Below, in pieces: positions 8,631 through 16,384 of a stretch of DNA of 64,000 bases. The translations under genes and the position numbers were made by a program. Each line of letters begins with the position of its first letter. The first letter of the stretch is position 1. The DNA comes from Actinoplanes utahensis (GTDB lineage Bacteria; Actinomycetota; Actinomycetes; Mycobacteriales; Micromonosporaceae): positions 62,001-126,000 of the forward strand of contig NZ_BOMZ01000091.1 in the NCBI RefSeq assembly GCF_016862455.1, given 5' to 3'. Under the pieces are notes generated by a model. That model was not told the origin of the DNA. It did no database searches and saw nothing but the letters and a program-made list of their open reading frames with translations.

Positions 8631-9787
8631 CGGGCGCGCTCCGCGGTGTCGGTGAAGGTGATGGTCGGGTCCCGGTAACGGCCGGCGACGGCGGCGAGGG
8701 TCCACGAGCCGTCGGCGGCGACGGTCAGCAGGCCCAGCTCGGTCAGCCGCGTCTCGGCGTCCCGCCGGACCGCGCCGGGCACGGTCTTCTGGACCTTGTT
8801 CATGTACGCGCCACGGTCGTCGGTCAGGTAGCCGATCACCATGTCGACGTCGGCGTTCGTCAGATGCACCCGGCCGTCGGGCAGCCGGGTGCCGTCCCGG
8901 CCGGCCTGGTCGGCGGCGAGCAGCGCCACCCAGTCCGCGGCCCGCGGCCGGGGCCACTCGGCGACCGTCGGCGGGGTCTGCTCGTCGTCGGTGAGCACCA
9001 GCAGCAGCCCTTCGGCGCGGGCCTCGCACGTGCCGCCGGTCATCTGCGCCAGGTCGCCGGCGCGCTGGCCACGGGACTGCCGGAGCGCGTCGGCCTCGTC
9101 GGGCGGGAGGTCGGCGTACGCCAGATGCGGGGTCTCCAGAAGGGCCCGCAGGTGACGCAGCGTGCGGGTGGTCGCCTGCTCCTCCTCGTCGGCGGGCTCC
9201 GGGGCCAGCGCCAGACCCAGCACGTCGGGGCTGGTCATCAGCAGCAGCGCGTCCCGGTCCACCTCGTAGCCGGCGCCCGGTCCGGCACCGGACTCGGTCC
9301 ACTCGTCGAGGAGCTTCTCGTCACTGGTCCGCCGGCGCAGCACCCCCCAATGCGCGAGGATCCCGGCGGCGTCCCGCAACTGGACCCGCTGCACCCGGTC
9401 GTCGGGGTCGTATCCGGACAGGTGCACGCCGGGCGCCGCCGACAGGTCACGCACCATGTCGGACAGCCGTTGCAGGGTGACCGCCCCGGAGATCTCCTCG
9501 CAGCAGGCGGCGAGCCGGCAGGCCAGCGACAGCAGCCGCCGGTCCGGCGCGTCGGCGGGCCGGGGCGGCGCGGTGACCTCCCCGCCGATCGGCACCCGGA
9601 TCAGCCGGACCGCGTGCCCGACCCGCTGGAGGCGGTACCCGGCCCGCTGCGCGTAGTCGGTGACGGTCTGCTGGCGCTGCACGACCTGCCGGTGCAGGTG
9701 CGCGTCGGTGGCCGGGGTGACGAGCGGGCGGGCCAGCAGCCCGAGGAAGGCCCGCTGCGCCTCCCGGACGTCCGCGGTGGTGCTCAC
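8627..9787 (-). CDS. jetB: Wadjet type III JetB (DUF2398 / TIGR02678)
   Basis: A 386-residue protein with the DUF2398 layout: N-terminal EAQRAFLGLLARPLVTPA, a middle segment LLSLACRLAACCEE, and C-terminal winged-helix-like parts ending in YRDPTITFTDTAERAR. In Wadjet this is the MukE-like subunit bridging the kleisin and the SMC heads. The start ATG overlaps the jetA stop and its own stop overlaps the jetC start, so the three genes are translationally coupled. Identification rests on family resemblance plus the characteristic gene order DUF2397-DUF2398-SMC. Confidence 0.87.
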   Translation of the reverse strand: MSTTADVREAQRAFLGLLARPLVTPATDAHLHRQVVQRQQTVTDYAQRAGYRLQRVGHAVRLIRVPIGGEVTAPPRPADAPDRRLLSLACRLAACCEEISGAVTLQRLSDMVRDLSAAPGVHLSGYDPDDRVQRVQLRDAAGILAHWGVLRRRTSDEKLLDEWTESGAGPGAGYEVDRDALLLMTSPDVLGLALAPEPADEEEQATTRTLRHLRALLETPHLAYADLPPDEADALRQSRGQRAGDLAQMTGGTCEARAEGLLLVLTDDEQTPPTVAEWPRPRAADWVALLAADQAGRDGTRLPDGRVHLTNADVDMVIGYLTDDRGAYMNKVQKTVPGAVRRDAETRLTELGLLTVAADGSWTLAAVAGRYRDPTITFTDTAERAR

Positions 9788-11343
9788 GTGTGGATCTCCA
9801 GCGGTTCGATGTGCAGGCGGATGTCGGGATGCACGAGCCGCCCGTCGGGGGTGTGCAGCACCGCGGACGGTGCGCCGGGCGGCGCCGGTTCGGCGCGCAG
9901 CGACCAGCGGGCGTCGTCACTGACCGCGGTCCGGACCCCGGACGCGTCCGGACGGGTCGTGTTGACCGCGCCCAGCAGCAGCAACAGCAGGTCCAGCTCG
10001 GCGGCGTCGACCTCGGGCCACTGCGACAGCGGCAACCCGGACCGGGCCAGGACGCGGGCCTCGGTGCCGGCCGCCGCACCGCGCAGGCGGGCGGCGAACT
10101 CGCGGGCGGCCCGGCGGGCGTCGCGGCGATCGGCGATCCGGGCCGGTGCGCCGCCGCCCGTCGCTTTCGGGCCCTGCCGGCGCAACCTGGCCTCCACCTC
10201 GACCGGCTCGGCCTCCCAGAACGACACCGCGCCCGGGTTCCCCGCCGGGGCCGGTGTGGCGCCGGGCAGATGCCGGGCCGCATAGAGCCCGGTGGCGGCG
10301 CACCACAGTCGCCAAGCGGCCTGCTCGTCGGCGGCGCCCTCGATCCCGGTGGCCAGGCGCAGCAGCTCGGCCCGTCGCGACACGTGCCCGCCGACCGCGG
10401 CGAGGACCCGCTGGCTGCTCAGCAGGGGCCGGATGGTGTCGCGCATCTGCCGCCGCAACCGGCGGGCCTGGCAGTCCGGACCGTCGAACCAGCTGCGCAG
10501 GGTCGCGAGGGTCTGCGCGTACGACCGGGTCAGCTCCTCGATCGCGGCGTCGTCGGCGGAGGCGCCCAGGGTGTGCACGGCGATCCGCCGCCACCGCGCG
10601 GGCTCGACCGCGGTGAGCCGGGTGACCAGCTCGGTGATGGCGTCGGAGTGGGTGTCGACGCCCGCGCCCCACATGTCGACATAGCGCCGGAGGGTCTCCT
10701 GCACGACGGTGATCTTGCGCTGGTCGGGGGTGCCGGCCAGCGCCCCGGCCAGACGGGCCTGCCAGCTGGCGGCCGCGTCGGCCATCGCCCGGTACGTCGT
10801 CTGGATCACCGACCAGGCAGCCGCCGCCGCGACCGGATCGGTGGCGGCCGCCGCCTCCAGGACCGCCAACTGGGCGGTCAGCACCCCGGGCGCCATGGTG
10901 GCGGCCGCGCCGGACGCCACGTCCTCCCCGAGGGTGAGCACGGCCCGGTGCAGCTGGGCGGCGGTCTCGGTCAGCTGGTAGCGGTCGAAGTCGAGGACGA
11001 AGTCGGCGTCCCGGGTGACCCGGTCCTGGAAGATGTGGATGACCTGCCAGCGTTTCAGGTCGGCCATCCGGGCCTTGAGATGGAACGCCGGATCGTCGAG
11101 GACCGCCGGGTCCCCGCCGGCGCCCACGATGTGCGCACGCAACAGCCCGGGCAGGTCGGCCGCGGCGATCCCGGTCAGGGTGTGCTGCTGCTGGGCCAGC
11201 AGGACGTCGACGATCAACCGGTACTGAACGGCGTACACCCGATGGGTCAGGTAGCTCGCCTCGATCAGGCCACCGGGCAGGCCGGCGCGCTGCCACTCCG
11301 GGCCGGACCCGCCCTCGGGCGCATCCGCAGCATCGTTCTCCAC
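9784..11343 (-). CDS. jetA: Wadjet type III JetA (DUF2397 / TIGR02677), kleisin-like subunit
   Basis: A 519-residue protein. Conserved DUF2397 landmarks are ASYLTHRVYAVQYRLIVDVL near the start, LKRWQVIHIFQDRVTRDADF (winged-helix region), and YRAMADAAASW and ETLRRYVDMWGAG in the helical middle. The C-terminus ends in DIRLHIEPLEIHT. I chose a GTG with GGAGG about ten bases upstream; the frame is open further upstream but that part is Arg-rich and unlike the family. It is the first gene of the jetABC operon. Kleisin-type subunits close the SMC ring. The gene is divergent from the caspase/MoxR cassette, separated by about 300 bases. Confidence 0.87.
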   Translation of the reverse strand: MENDAADAPEGGSGPEWQRAGLPGGLIEASYLTHRVYAVQYRLIVDVLLAQQQHTLTGIAAADLPGLLRAHIVGAGGDPAVLDDPAFHLKARMADLKRWQVIHIFQDRVTRDADFVLDFDRYQLTETAAQLHRAVLTLGEDVASGAAATMAPGVLTAQLAVLEAAAATDPVAAAAAWSVIQTTYRAMADAAASWQARLAGALAGTPDQRKITVVQETLRRYVDMWGAGVDTHSDAITELVTRLTAVEPARWRRIAVHTLGASADDAAIEELTRSYAQTLATLRSWFDGPDCQARRLRRQMRDTIRPLLSSQRVLAAVGGHVSRRAELLRLATGIEGAADEQAAWRLWCAATGLYAARHLPGATPAPAGNPGAVSFWEAEPVEVEARLRRQGPKATGGGAPARIADRRDARRAAREFAARLRGAAAGTEARVLARSGLPLSQWPEVDAAELDLLLLLLGAVNTTRPDASGVRTAVSDDARWSLRAEPAPPGAPSAVLHTPDGRLVHPDIRLHIEPLEIHT

Positions 11344-11644
11344 CCGGCGGTGACCTCCTCGTCCCTTTTCGCGGTATCGCGCCAGGCAGCATAGGCAACG
11401 GGTCCGACACTTCCGGCGGCCCGGAGGGCGCGGATGCGATCCCCGCCACTGCGCGAAGCCGTCCACCAGCCGTCGAACCGTGACTGTCGGCTGCCCGACA
11501 CGATCACGCCACCGGCGGGTCCGGCCACGCTTCCCGCGGTTCGAGGGCACTGTCCGGCGACCAGCCTTGTTCAGCGCGCGGTCAGTCATTCAGCCGACAC
11601 GCTCCGGGCGTGCGCGGTGGGAGGCTGAGCGGAAGGAGGCGGTC
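11344..11644. other. Divergent intergenic region between jetA and the caspase/MoxR cassette
   Basis: About 300 bases with no supported gene. It must hold promoters for both the jetABC operon and the hydrolase-caspase cassette. AAGGAGG lies just before the hydrolase start and GAGGAGG before jetA. I see no convincing palindrome or consensus -35/-10 pair. Confidence 0.5.
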
Positions 11645-12793
11645 ATGCCAACGGTGATCTTCGTGCACGGCACCGGCGTCCGCGAGCCGGCGTTCTCCAC
11701 CCTTTTTCGGCAGGTCGCGACCCGTCTGCGGGAGCGGCGGCCCGGTTACCGCATCGTGCCCTGTTACTGGGGTGAGGTCGCGGGCGCACGGCTGTGGCGC
11801 GGCGGCGCGTCGATCCCCGACTACGAGACCGCGCGCGGTCCCGAACCTCTCGCCGACGACGAGGACCTGGCCCTGTGGAGCCTGCTCCACCAGGACCCGC
11901 TGTGGGAGCTGCGGACCCTGGCCCTGGCCGGCGCCGGCGACGAGGAACTGCCGCCGAACGTGATGCTGCCCGGCGACGAGCTGGACGACCGGATCCGCCG
12001 GACCGAGATCACCGACGACCTGACGGCGCCGTTCAGCGCGGACGCGGTCCGGGCCGCCCGGACCGCGGTGACCGGGGACGCCGCCTACCACGCCGCGCTC
12101 GCCGCCGCATCGTCCAGCCTCGGCCCGACCCGGACGGCGGTCGCCCGCGCGATCGTGGCGTACACCGTCGTCGACCAGCCGGCGATGCCGGACGCGGAGA
12201 CCCGGGACCGGCTCGTCACCGCGCTGACCGACGCGTTCGGCGGCACCGACAAGGCGGTCCGGGACGTGCTGCTGTCCCCGGTCCGCGGGCTGGCGCTGCG
12301 GATCGCCACCGACCGGGTCCGGCGGCGGCGCGGTTCGATCACCGACGCCGCCTACCCGGCCGCCGGCGACGTGCTGCTCTATCAGGCACGCGGCGACCGG
12401 ATCCGGGCCGCGATCGCCGAGCGGATCAGCGCGGTGGACGGGCCGGTCGTCCTGATCACCCACTCGCTGGGCGGGATCGCCGCCGTCGACCTGCTGGTGT
12501 CCCAGCCCTCGCCCACGGTCGAGCTGCTGGTCACGGTCGGTTCGCAGGCGCCGTTCCTGTACGAGATCGGCGCGCTGTGGAGCCTGCCGCACGACGCCGG
12601 ACTGCCCGCGCACATGCCGGCCTGGCTCAACGTCTACGACGAGCGCGACATGCTCAGCTACCTGGGGAACGGCCCGTTCGGCGACCGGGTGCGGGACGTC
12701 CGGGTGGACAGCGGGCAGCCGTTCCCGGCCTCGCACAGCGCGTACTGGAGCAACCGGCACGTGTGGGACGCGATCGTGGAGCGGCTGCCGTGA
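11645..12793 (+). CDS. Alpha/beta hydrolase (PGAP1/lipase-like), first gene of the conflict cassette
   Basis: A 382-residue protein starting with VIFVHGTGVREPAF, the HG oxyanion loop of serine hydrolases. The nucleophile elbow is LITHSLGGIAAVDLL, with the serine at residue 274. An Asp may lie in NVYDERDMLSY and the His in PASHSAYW near the C-terminus, completing a triad. There is no signal peptide, so it is probably cytosolic. AAGGAGG precedes the ATG by six bases. Its stop overlaps the GTG of the caspase-like gene (GTGA), so it belongs to the same transcript as the caspase, VMAP-like, MoxR and vWA genes. In such a setting it could be a second effector, for example a lipase attacking membranes; that role is inferred. 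Confidence 0.8.
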   Translation: MPTVIFVHGTGVREPAFSTLFRQVATRLRERRPGYRIVPCYWGEVAGARLWRGGASIPDYETARGPEPLADDEDLALWSLLHQDPLWELRTLALAGAGDEELPPNVMLPGDELDDRIRRTEITDDLTAPFSADAVRAARTAVTGDAAYHAALAAASSSLGPTRTAVARAIVAYTVVDQPAMPDAETRDRLVTALTDAFGGTDKAVRDVLLSPVRGLALRIATDRVRRRRGSITDAAYPAAGDVLLYQARGDRIRAAIAERISAVDGPVVLITHSLGGIAAVDLLVSQPSPTVELLVTVGSQAPFLYEIGALWSLPHDAGLPAHMPAWLNVYDERDMLSYLGNGPFGDRVRDVRVDSGQPFPASHSAYWSNRHVWDAIVERLP

Positions 12794-13926
12794 CCACGGC
12801 CGCTCCGGACCGTACCCATGCCCTGATCGTGGGGGTGGAACGGTATGCGATCGGCAAGACCTGGGACCTGAACGGCCCGGCCCGCGACGCGGCCAGGTTC
12901 GCCGGCTGGCTGCGGCAGCGCGGGGTGCCGGCCGAGAACCTGCACGTGTACGTGTCACCGCTCCCCGAGAACTCGCCGCCTCCGGAGCTGCCGCCGGGGG
13001 TGGCCGTGCTGCCCGCCACCCGCGACGCCGTCACCGCCGCCCTGACCACCGTGCTGCCCGCCGTCCACGGCGACCTGCTGTGGCTGTACTGGGCCGGTCA
13101 CGGCGTGCTGACCAGGGAGGAGAGCCGCCGGCTGTTCTACGCCGACGCCTCCGCCACCGACAAGCGCAACCTGGACCTGACGTCGTTGCTGACCGTGCTG
13201 CGCTCGGACACCTACGCCGGGCTGCCGGCCCAGGTCGTCGTGGTCGACGCCTGCCAGAACCACGCCGACCGGATGCCGACGGCCGGCACCCTGCCGACCG
13301 ACACCTTCGCGTACGGGCGGCCGTCGCCCTCCCGGGACCAGTTCGTCCTCTACGCCGCCAGCCCGGGGCAGGTCGCGATCAACCGCGCGGGCGCCGGAGT
13401 CCTCACCGACGCGCTGCTGACCGAACTGGACACCGAGCCCGCCACCGTCTGGCCACCCGGCATGGTCGCCGTCACCACCCGGCTGACCGGCCGGTTCGTG
13501 GAGCTGCGCGACGCCGGGAAGGCCGGCCAGGTCCCCACCTCGTTCACCTACCGCACCTGGTCCGGCGGCGAGTCGACCCTCGCCGCCGCGCCCGGCGGCG
13601 GCCGTACCGGACCGCGGCCCGCACGCGTCGCCACGATCCGGGCGCTGGTGGGGGCGCTGCTGGCGATCCCCGACGCGGCCGATCCGATGAGCCGGGCGAC
13701 GCTCGTACGGCGGCTGCGGGTGGGGATCGCCGGCACCATCCGGTTCGCCGCCACCGACCGGGGACACCTGGTCAACATCGTCAGCCGCTGCGCGGAATGG
13801 CCCGGCGGCGTCGCCGAGCTGATGGACAACCTCAAACTGCTCGTCGATCCCGAGGACCCCGCCGTGGTACGGGCCGACGAGGCCGCCGCCCGGCTCGCCA
13901 CCGAGATCGGCGAGGACTACCCGTGA
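12790..13926 (+). CDS. Caspase-like (C14) protease with C-terminal effector-associated domain
   Basis: A 378-residue protein. Residues 1-230 are a caspase-fold domain: ALIVGVERYAIGKTWDLNGP, catalytic His104 in LYWAGHG, catalytic Cys155 in VVVDACQNH. The last about 90 residues (ALVGALLAIPDAADPMSRAT through WPGGVAELMDNLKLLVDPED) resemble an effector-associated (EAD) adaptor domain as described for vWA-MoxR conflict systems. Such domains tether the protease to a partner carrying a matching EAD, here probably the next protein. GTG start overlapping the hydrolase stop; its own stop overlaps the next GTG. It would act as the executioner, cleaving host proteins on activation; the substrate cannot be read from sequence. 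Confidence 0.85.
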   Translation: MTTAAPDRTHALIVGVERYAIGKTWDLNGPARDAARFAGWLRQRGVPAENLHVYVSPLPENSPPPELPPGVAVLPATRDAVTAALTTVLPAVHGDLLWLYWAGHGVLTREESRRLFYADASATDKRNLDLTSLLTVLRSDTYAGLPAQVVVVDACQNHADRMPTAGTLPTDTFAYGRPSPSRDQFVLYAASPGQVAINRAGAGVLTDALLTELDTEPATVWPPGMVAVTTRLTGRFVELRDAGKAGQVPTSFTYRTWSGGESTLAAAPGGGRTGPRPARVATIRALVGALLAIPDAADPMSRATLVRRLRVGIAGTIRFAATDRGHLVNIVSRCAEWPGGVAELMDNLKLLVDPEDPAVVRADEAAARLATEIGEDYP

Positions 13927-15443
13927 CCGCCGCCGGCGAGCGGGACCGGGTCGTGCTCGGCGGGGCGACCCTGCTTGACAGCCAGCGCAGACAGCTCGTC
14001 GCGGCCCTGGTCCGGGTCGGGCTCGACGACTGGGAGACCCGGTCCGCCGTGATCCGCCGGGTGCGGGCCCGCCGCGACGACTTCGACTTCCCGCACACCG
14101 GCCGGTCCTATCTCGCCGACATCAACGCCATGCTGGCCGCCGCCCTCACCGACGGCGACATCCTCGACGATCTGCTCGACGAGATCGGCCTGCCTCTGCC
14201 GGCCGACGATCCCGCCTGGGTCGACCTGCTCACCCTGATCCCGACGATGCTGCCGCGCAGCCCGCTGACCAAACGTGAACTCGCCGCCCTGCTCGCCGTC
14301 GACCTGCCCGAGCCGCCGAGCCCGGGTCAGCTGAGCCGGGTGGCCCGGGAACTGTGGCCCCGCGGGCCGCAACGGGCCGACCTGTTCACCGGCGTGCGGG
14401 CGACGGCCCTCACCCTGCTCGGCGGTGTCGACCTGCGCGGTGGCATGTGCCGGCTGGTCCGGTTCGCGTGGTGGCTGGGCAGGTACGCACGGGACCTGGG
14501 CGACAGCGCGCCGGCGGACCGGTTCGAGGAGTGGGCGCGGCAGGTGACCGGGCGGCATGCGCTGACGGTCGCGGCCGGATGGGAGCCGCCCTCCGTCGAG
14601 GCGTCGGCGGCCGACCCGCCCGCGCTGCTCGTCGAACTCGACCCGGATGTGCCGCGACGAGGGGCGTACGCCGTACATCTGCGGGTCTGGCGTCCGGGAA
14701 GTGGTCTGGAACCGCTCACCGGGTGGCCCGGCGAGAACGACTACTACCGGCCCGAGGAGCTGGAACAACGGCTCGGGGAGCTGATCGGGCTGGCGGCCGC
14801 GAGGTTCGGTGACACGGGACCGCGGCTGCGGGTGGAGTTCCAGGTCGACGACGACCTGGTGCACTACACCGCCGACCGGTGGCGGCTGGCGACCCGCAGG
14901 CGCGGGCCGTTCCCGCCGCTCGGGGCGGAACGGCAGGTGCTGATCCGGCCCCGGCGGCAGCCGCTCGACCCGGAGGAGCGCCAGGACTGGGCGCGGCGCT
15001 GGCGGCAGCTGCGCACCGGCGGCAGACGGCTCGGCGAGCTGTGCGTGTGGGTGCCGGACGAGACGGCGTACGACGAGATGGCGCTCTGGAGCCACTTCGA
15101 CGAACACCCCGACGGTGTCCTGGTGGTGCCGGTCGGACCGCCGGAGAAAGTCGAGGAGAAGCTCTGCGAGCTGCTGCACCAGAGCGTCCACGGTGGCCTG
15201 CCGATCGCGCTCTGCGTGCGCCGCGATCCGGACCGGGCGGCGGAGGTACTGGCGTGGCTGCGACGGCAGCTCGACGGCAGACCGGTCGCCGACCTGCCGG
15301 AACAGGTGCGGGCCTGGCGGCGGGACGCGGCCCGGACGCCCGGGCACTTCGGCGCGGATCTGATCCTGCTGTGGGACGACTACGACAGGTGGCCGGACGC
15401 GCGATTCAGCAATCCCGCGGTGGTACCGGAGGAGGCGGCATGA
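13923..15443 (+). CDS. VMAP-like protein (vWA-MoxR-associated protein) with N-terminal adaptor domain
   Basis: A 506-residue protein. The first about 90 residues (LLDSQRRQLVAALVRVGLDD to DDLLDEIGLPLP) form a helical domain resembling effector-associated adaptor domains. The C-terminal 250 residues contain LLVELDPDVPRRGAYAVHLR, WRQLRTGGRRLGELCVWVPD and ADLILLWDDYDRWP. Together these match the VMAP-C type domain found next to MoxR and vWA proteins. It probably links the caspase to the ATPase/vWA sensor. GTG start overlaps the caspase stop; the stop overlaps the MoxR ATG. The family call rests on gene order and overall layout more than on a catalytic motif, since it has none. Confidence 0.7.
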   Translation: MTAAGERDRVVLGGATLLDSQRRQLVAALVRVGLDDWETRSAVIRRVRARRDDFDFPHTGRSYLADINAMLAAALTDGDILDDLLDEIGLPLPADDPAWVDLLTLIPTMLPRSPLTKRELAALLAVDLPEPPSPGQLSRVARELWPRGPQRADLFTGVRATALTLLGGVDLRGGMCRLVRFAWWLGRYARDLGDSAPADRFEEWARQVTGRHALTVAAGWEPPSVEASAADPPALLVELDPDVPRRGAYAVHLRVWRPGSGLEPLTGWPGENDYYRPEELEQRLGELIGLAAARFGDTGPRLRVEFQVDDDLVHYTADRWRLATRRRGPFPPLGAERQVLIRPRRQPLDPEERQDWARRWRQLRTGGRRLGELCVWVPDETAYDEMALWSHFDEHPDGVLVVPVGPPEKVEEKLCELLHQSVHGGLPIALCVRRDPDRAAEVLAWLRRQLDGRPVADLPEQVRAWRRDAARTPGHFGADLILLWDDYDRWPDARFSNPAVVPEEAA

Positions 15444-16384
15444 AGGAGTGGTGGCGGTACCGGGGCGACGGCAAGCCCCACCAGGACTGGGTTCTGCCGG
15501 ACGCCCCGTCGTGGCGCGCGTTCGCCCCGCGCCAGCGCTTCGGCGACATGGCCCGCGGTGCGACGTTCCAGGCCGAGGAACGCGAGATCGACCTGGTGAA
15601 CGCGGCGCTGATGCTCCGGCGGCCGCTGCTGATCACCGGGGCTCCCGGCACCGGCAAGTCGTCGCTGGCGTTCGCCGTCGCCTACGAACTCGACCTGGGG
15701 CCGGTGCTGTACTGGCCGATCAACAGTCGCAGCACCCTGCGCGAGGGCCTGTACGAGTACGACGCGATCGGCCGTCTCCAGGACAACGGCATGGCGACCG
15801 GCACGCCCGACATCGGCCCGTACCTGACCCTCAACGCCCTCGGCACCGCCCTGCTGCCCCGCTCCCGACCGCGCGTCCTGCTCATCGACGAACTCGACAA
15901 GGGTGACATCGATCTGCCGAACGACCTGCTCAACGTGTTCGAGGAGGGCGGCTTCCCGATCCCCGAGCTGGTCCGGCTGGCCGATCGCGCGCCGGACGTG
16001 GAGATCCGTACCGCCGACGGCGGGCGGGCCGTCGTCGGCGGGGGAGAGGTCCGTTGCTCGGAGTTCCCGTTCGTGGTGCTGACCAGCAACGGCGAACGCG
16101 ACTTCCCGCCCGCCTTCCTGCGCCGCTGCCTGCAACTGGACCTGAAAGCACCGGACCGGCAGAAACTGATCCGGATCGTACGGGCGCACCTGGACGCCGA
16201 AGTCGCGGCCGCCGCCGATCCGCTGATCACCGAGTTCCTCCGCCGCCGCGACCGGGACCTGCTCGCCACCGACCAGCTCCTCAACGCCGTCTACCTGCTC
16301 GCCGGCGACTCCGGCAGAGCGCCCGCCGGCCGGGAGGCGCTGCTGGACGCGCTGCTCAGATCGCTGGGGGAGGCGGCCGGATGA
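15440..16384 (+). CDS. MoxR-type AAA+ ATPase
   Basis: A 314-residue single AAA+ domain. Walker A is GAPGTGKS (residues 67-74), Walker B is VLLIDELDKGD, and sensor 1 is FVVLTSNGERDFPPAF, followed by FLRRCLQLDLKAPDR with the arginine finger. MoxR ATPases work with a von Willebrand A partner as a metal-ion-dependent chaperone or assembly factor; here the partner is the next gene. Both ends overlap neighbours by four bases (ATGA). In the vWA-MoxR-VMAP systems the ATPase is thought to license or remodel the sensor so that the effector fires. Confidence 0.9.
   Translation: MKEWWRYRGDGKPHQDWVLPDAPSWRAFAPRQRFGDMARGATFQAEEREIDLVNAALMLRRPLLITGAPGTGKSSLAFAVAYELDLGPVLYWPINSRSTLREGLYEYDAIGRLQDNGMATGTPDIGPYLTLNALGTALLPRSRPRVLLIDELDKGDIDLPNDLLNVFEEGGFPIPELVRLADRAPDVEIRTADGGRAVVGGGEVRCSEFPFVVLTSNGERDFPPAFLRRCLQLDLKAPDRQKLIRIVRAHLDAEVAAAADPLITEFLRRRDRDLLATDQLLNAVYLLAGDSGRAPAGREALLDALLRSLGEAAG

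Noticed and set aside
4680..8678. A 1332-codon open frame on the plus strand opposite jetC
   Set aside because: Gly/Val/Arg/Gln-rich shadow of a GC-rich coding gene; no domain motif. The minus strand encodes a complete SMC protein with Walker A and B.
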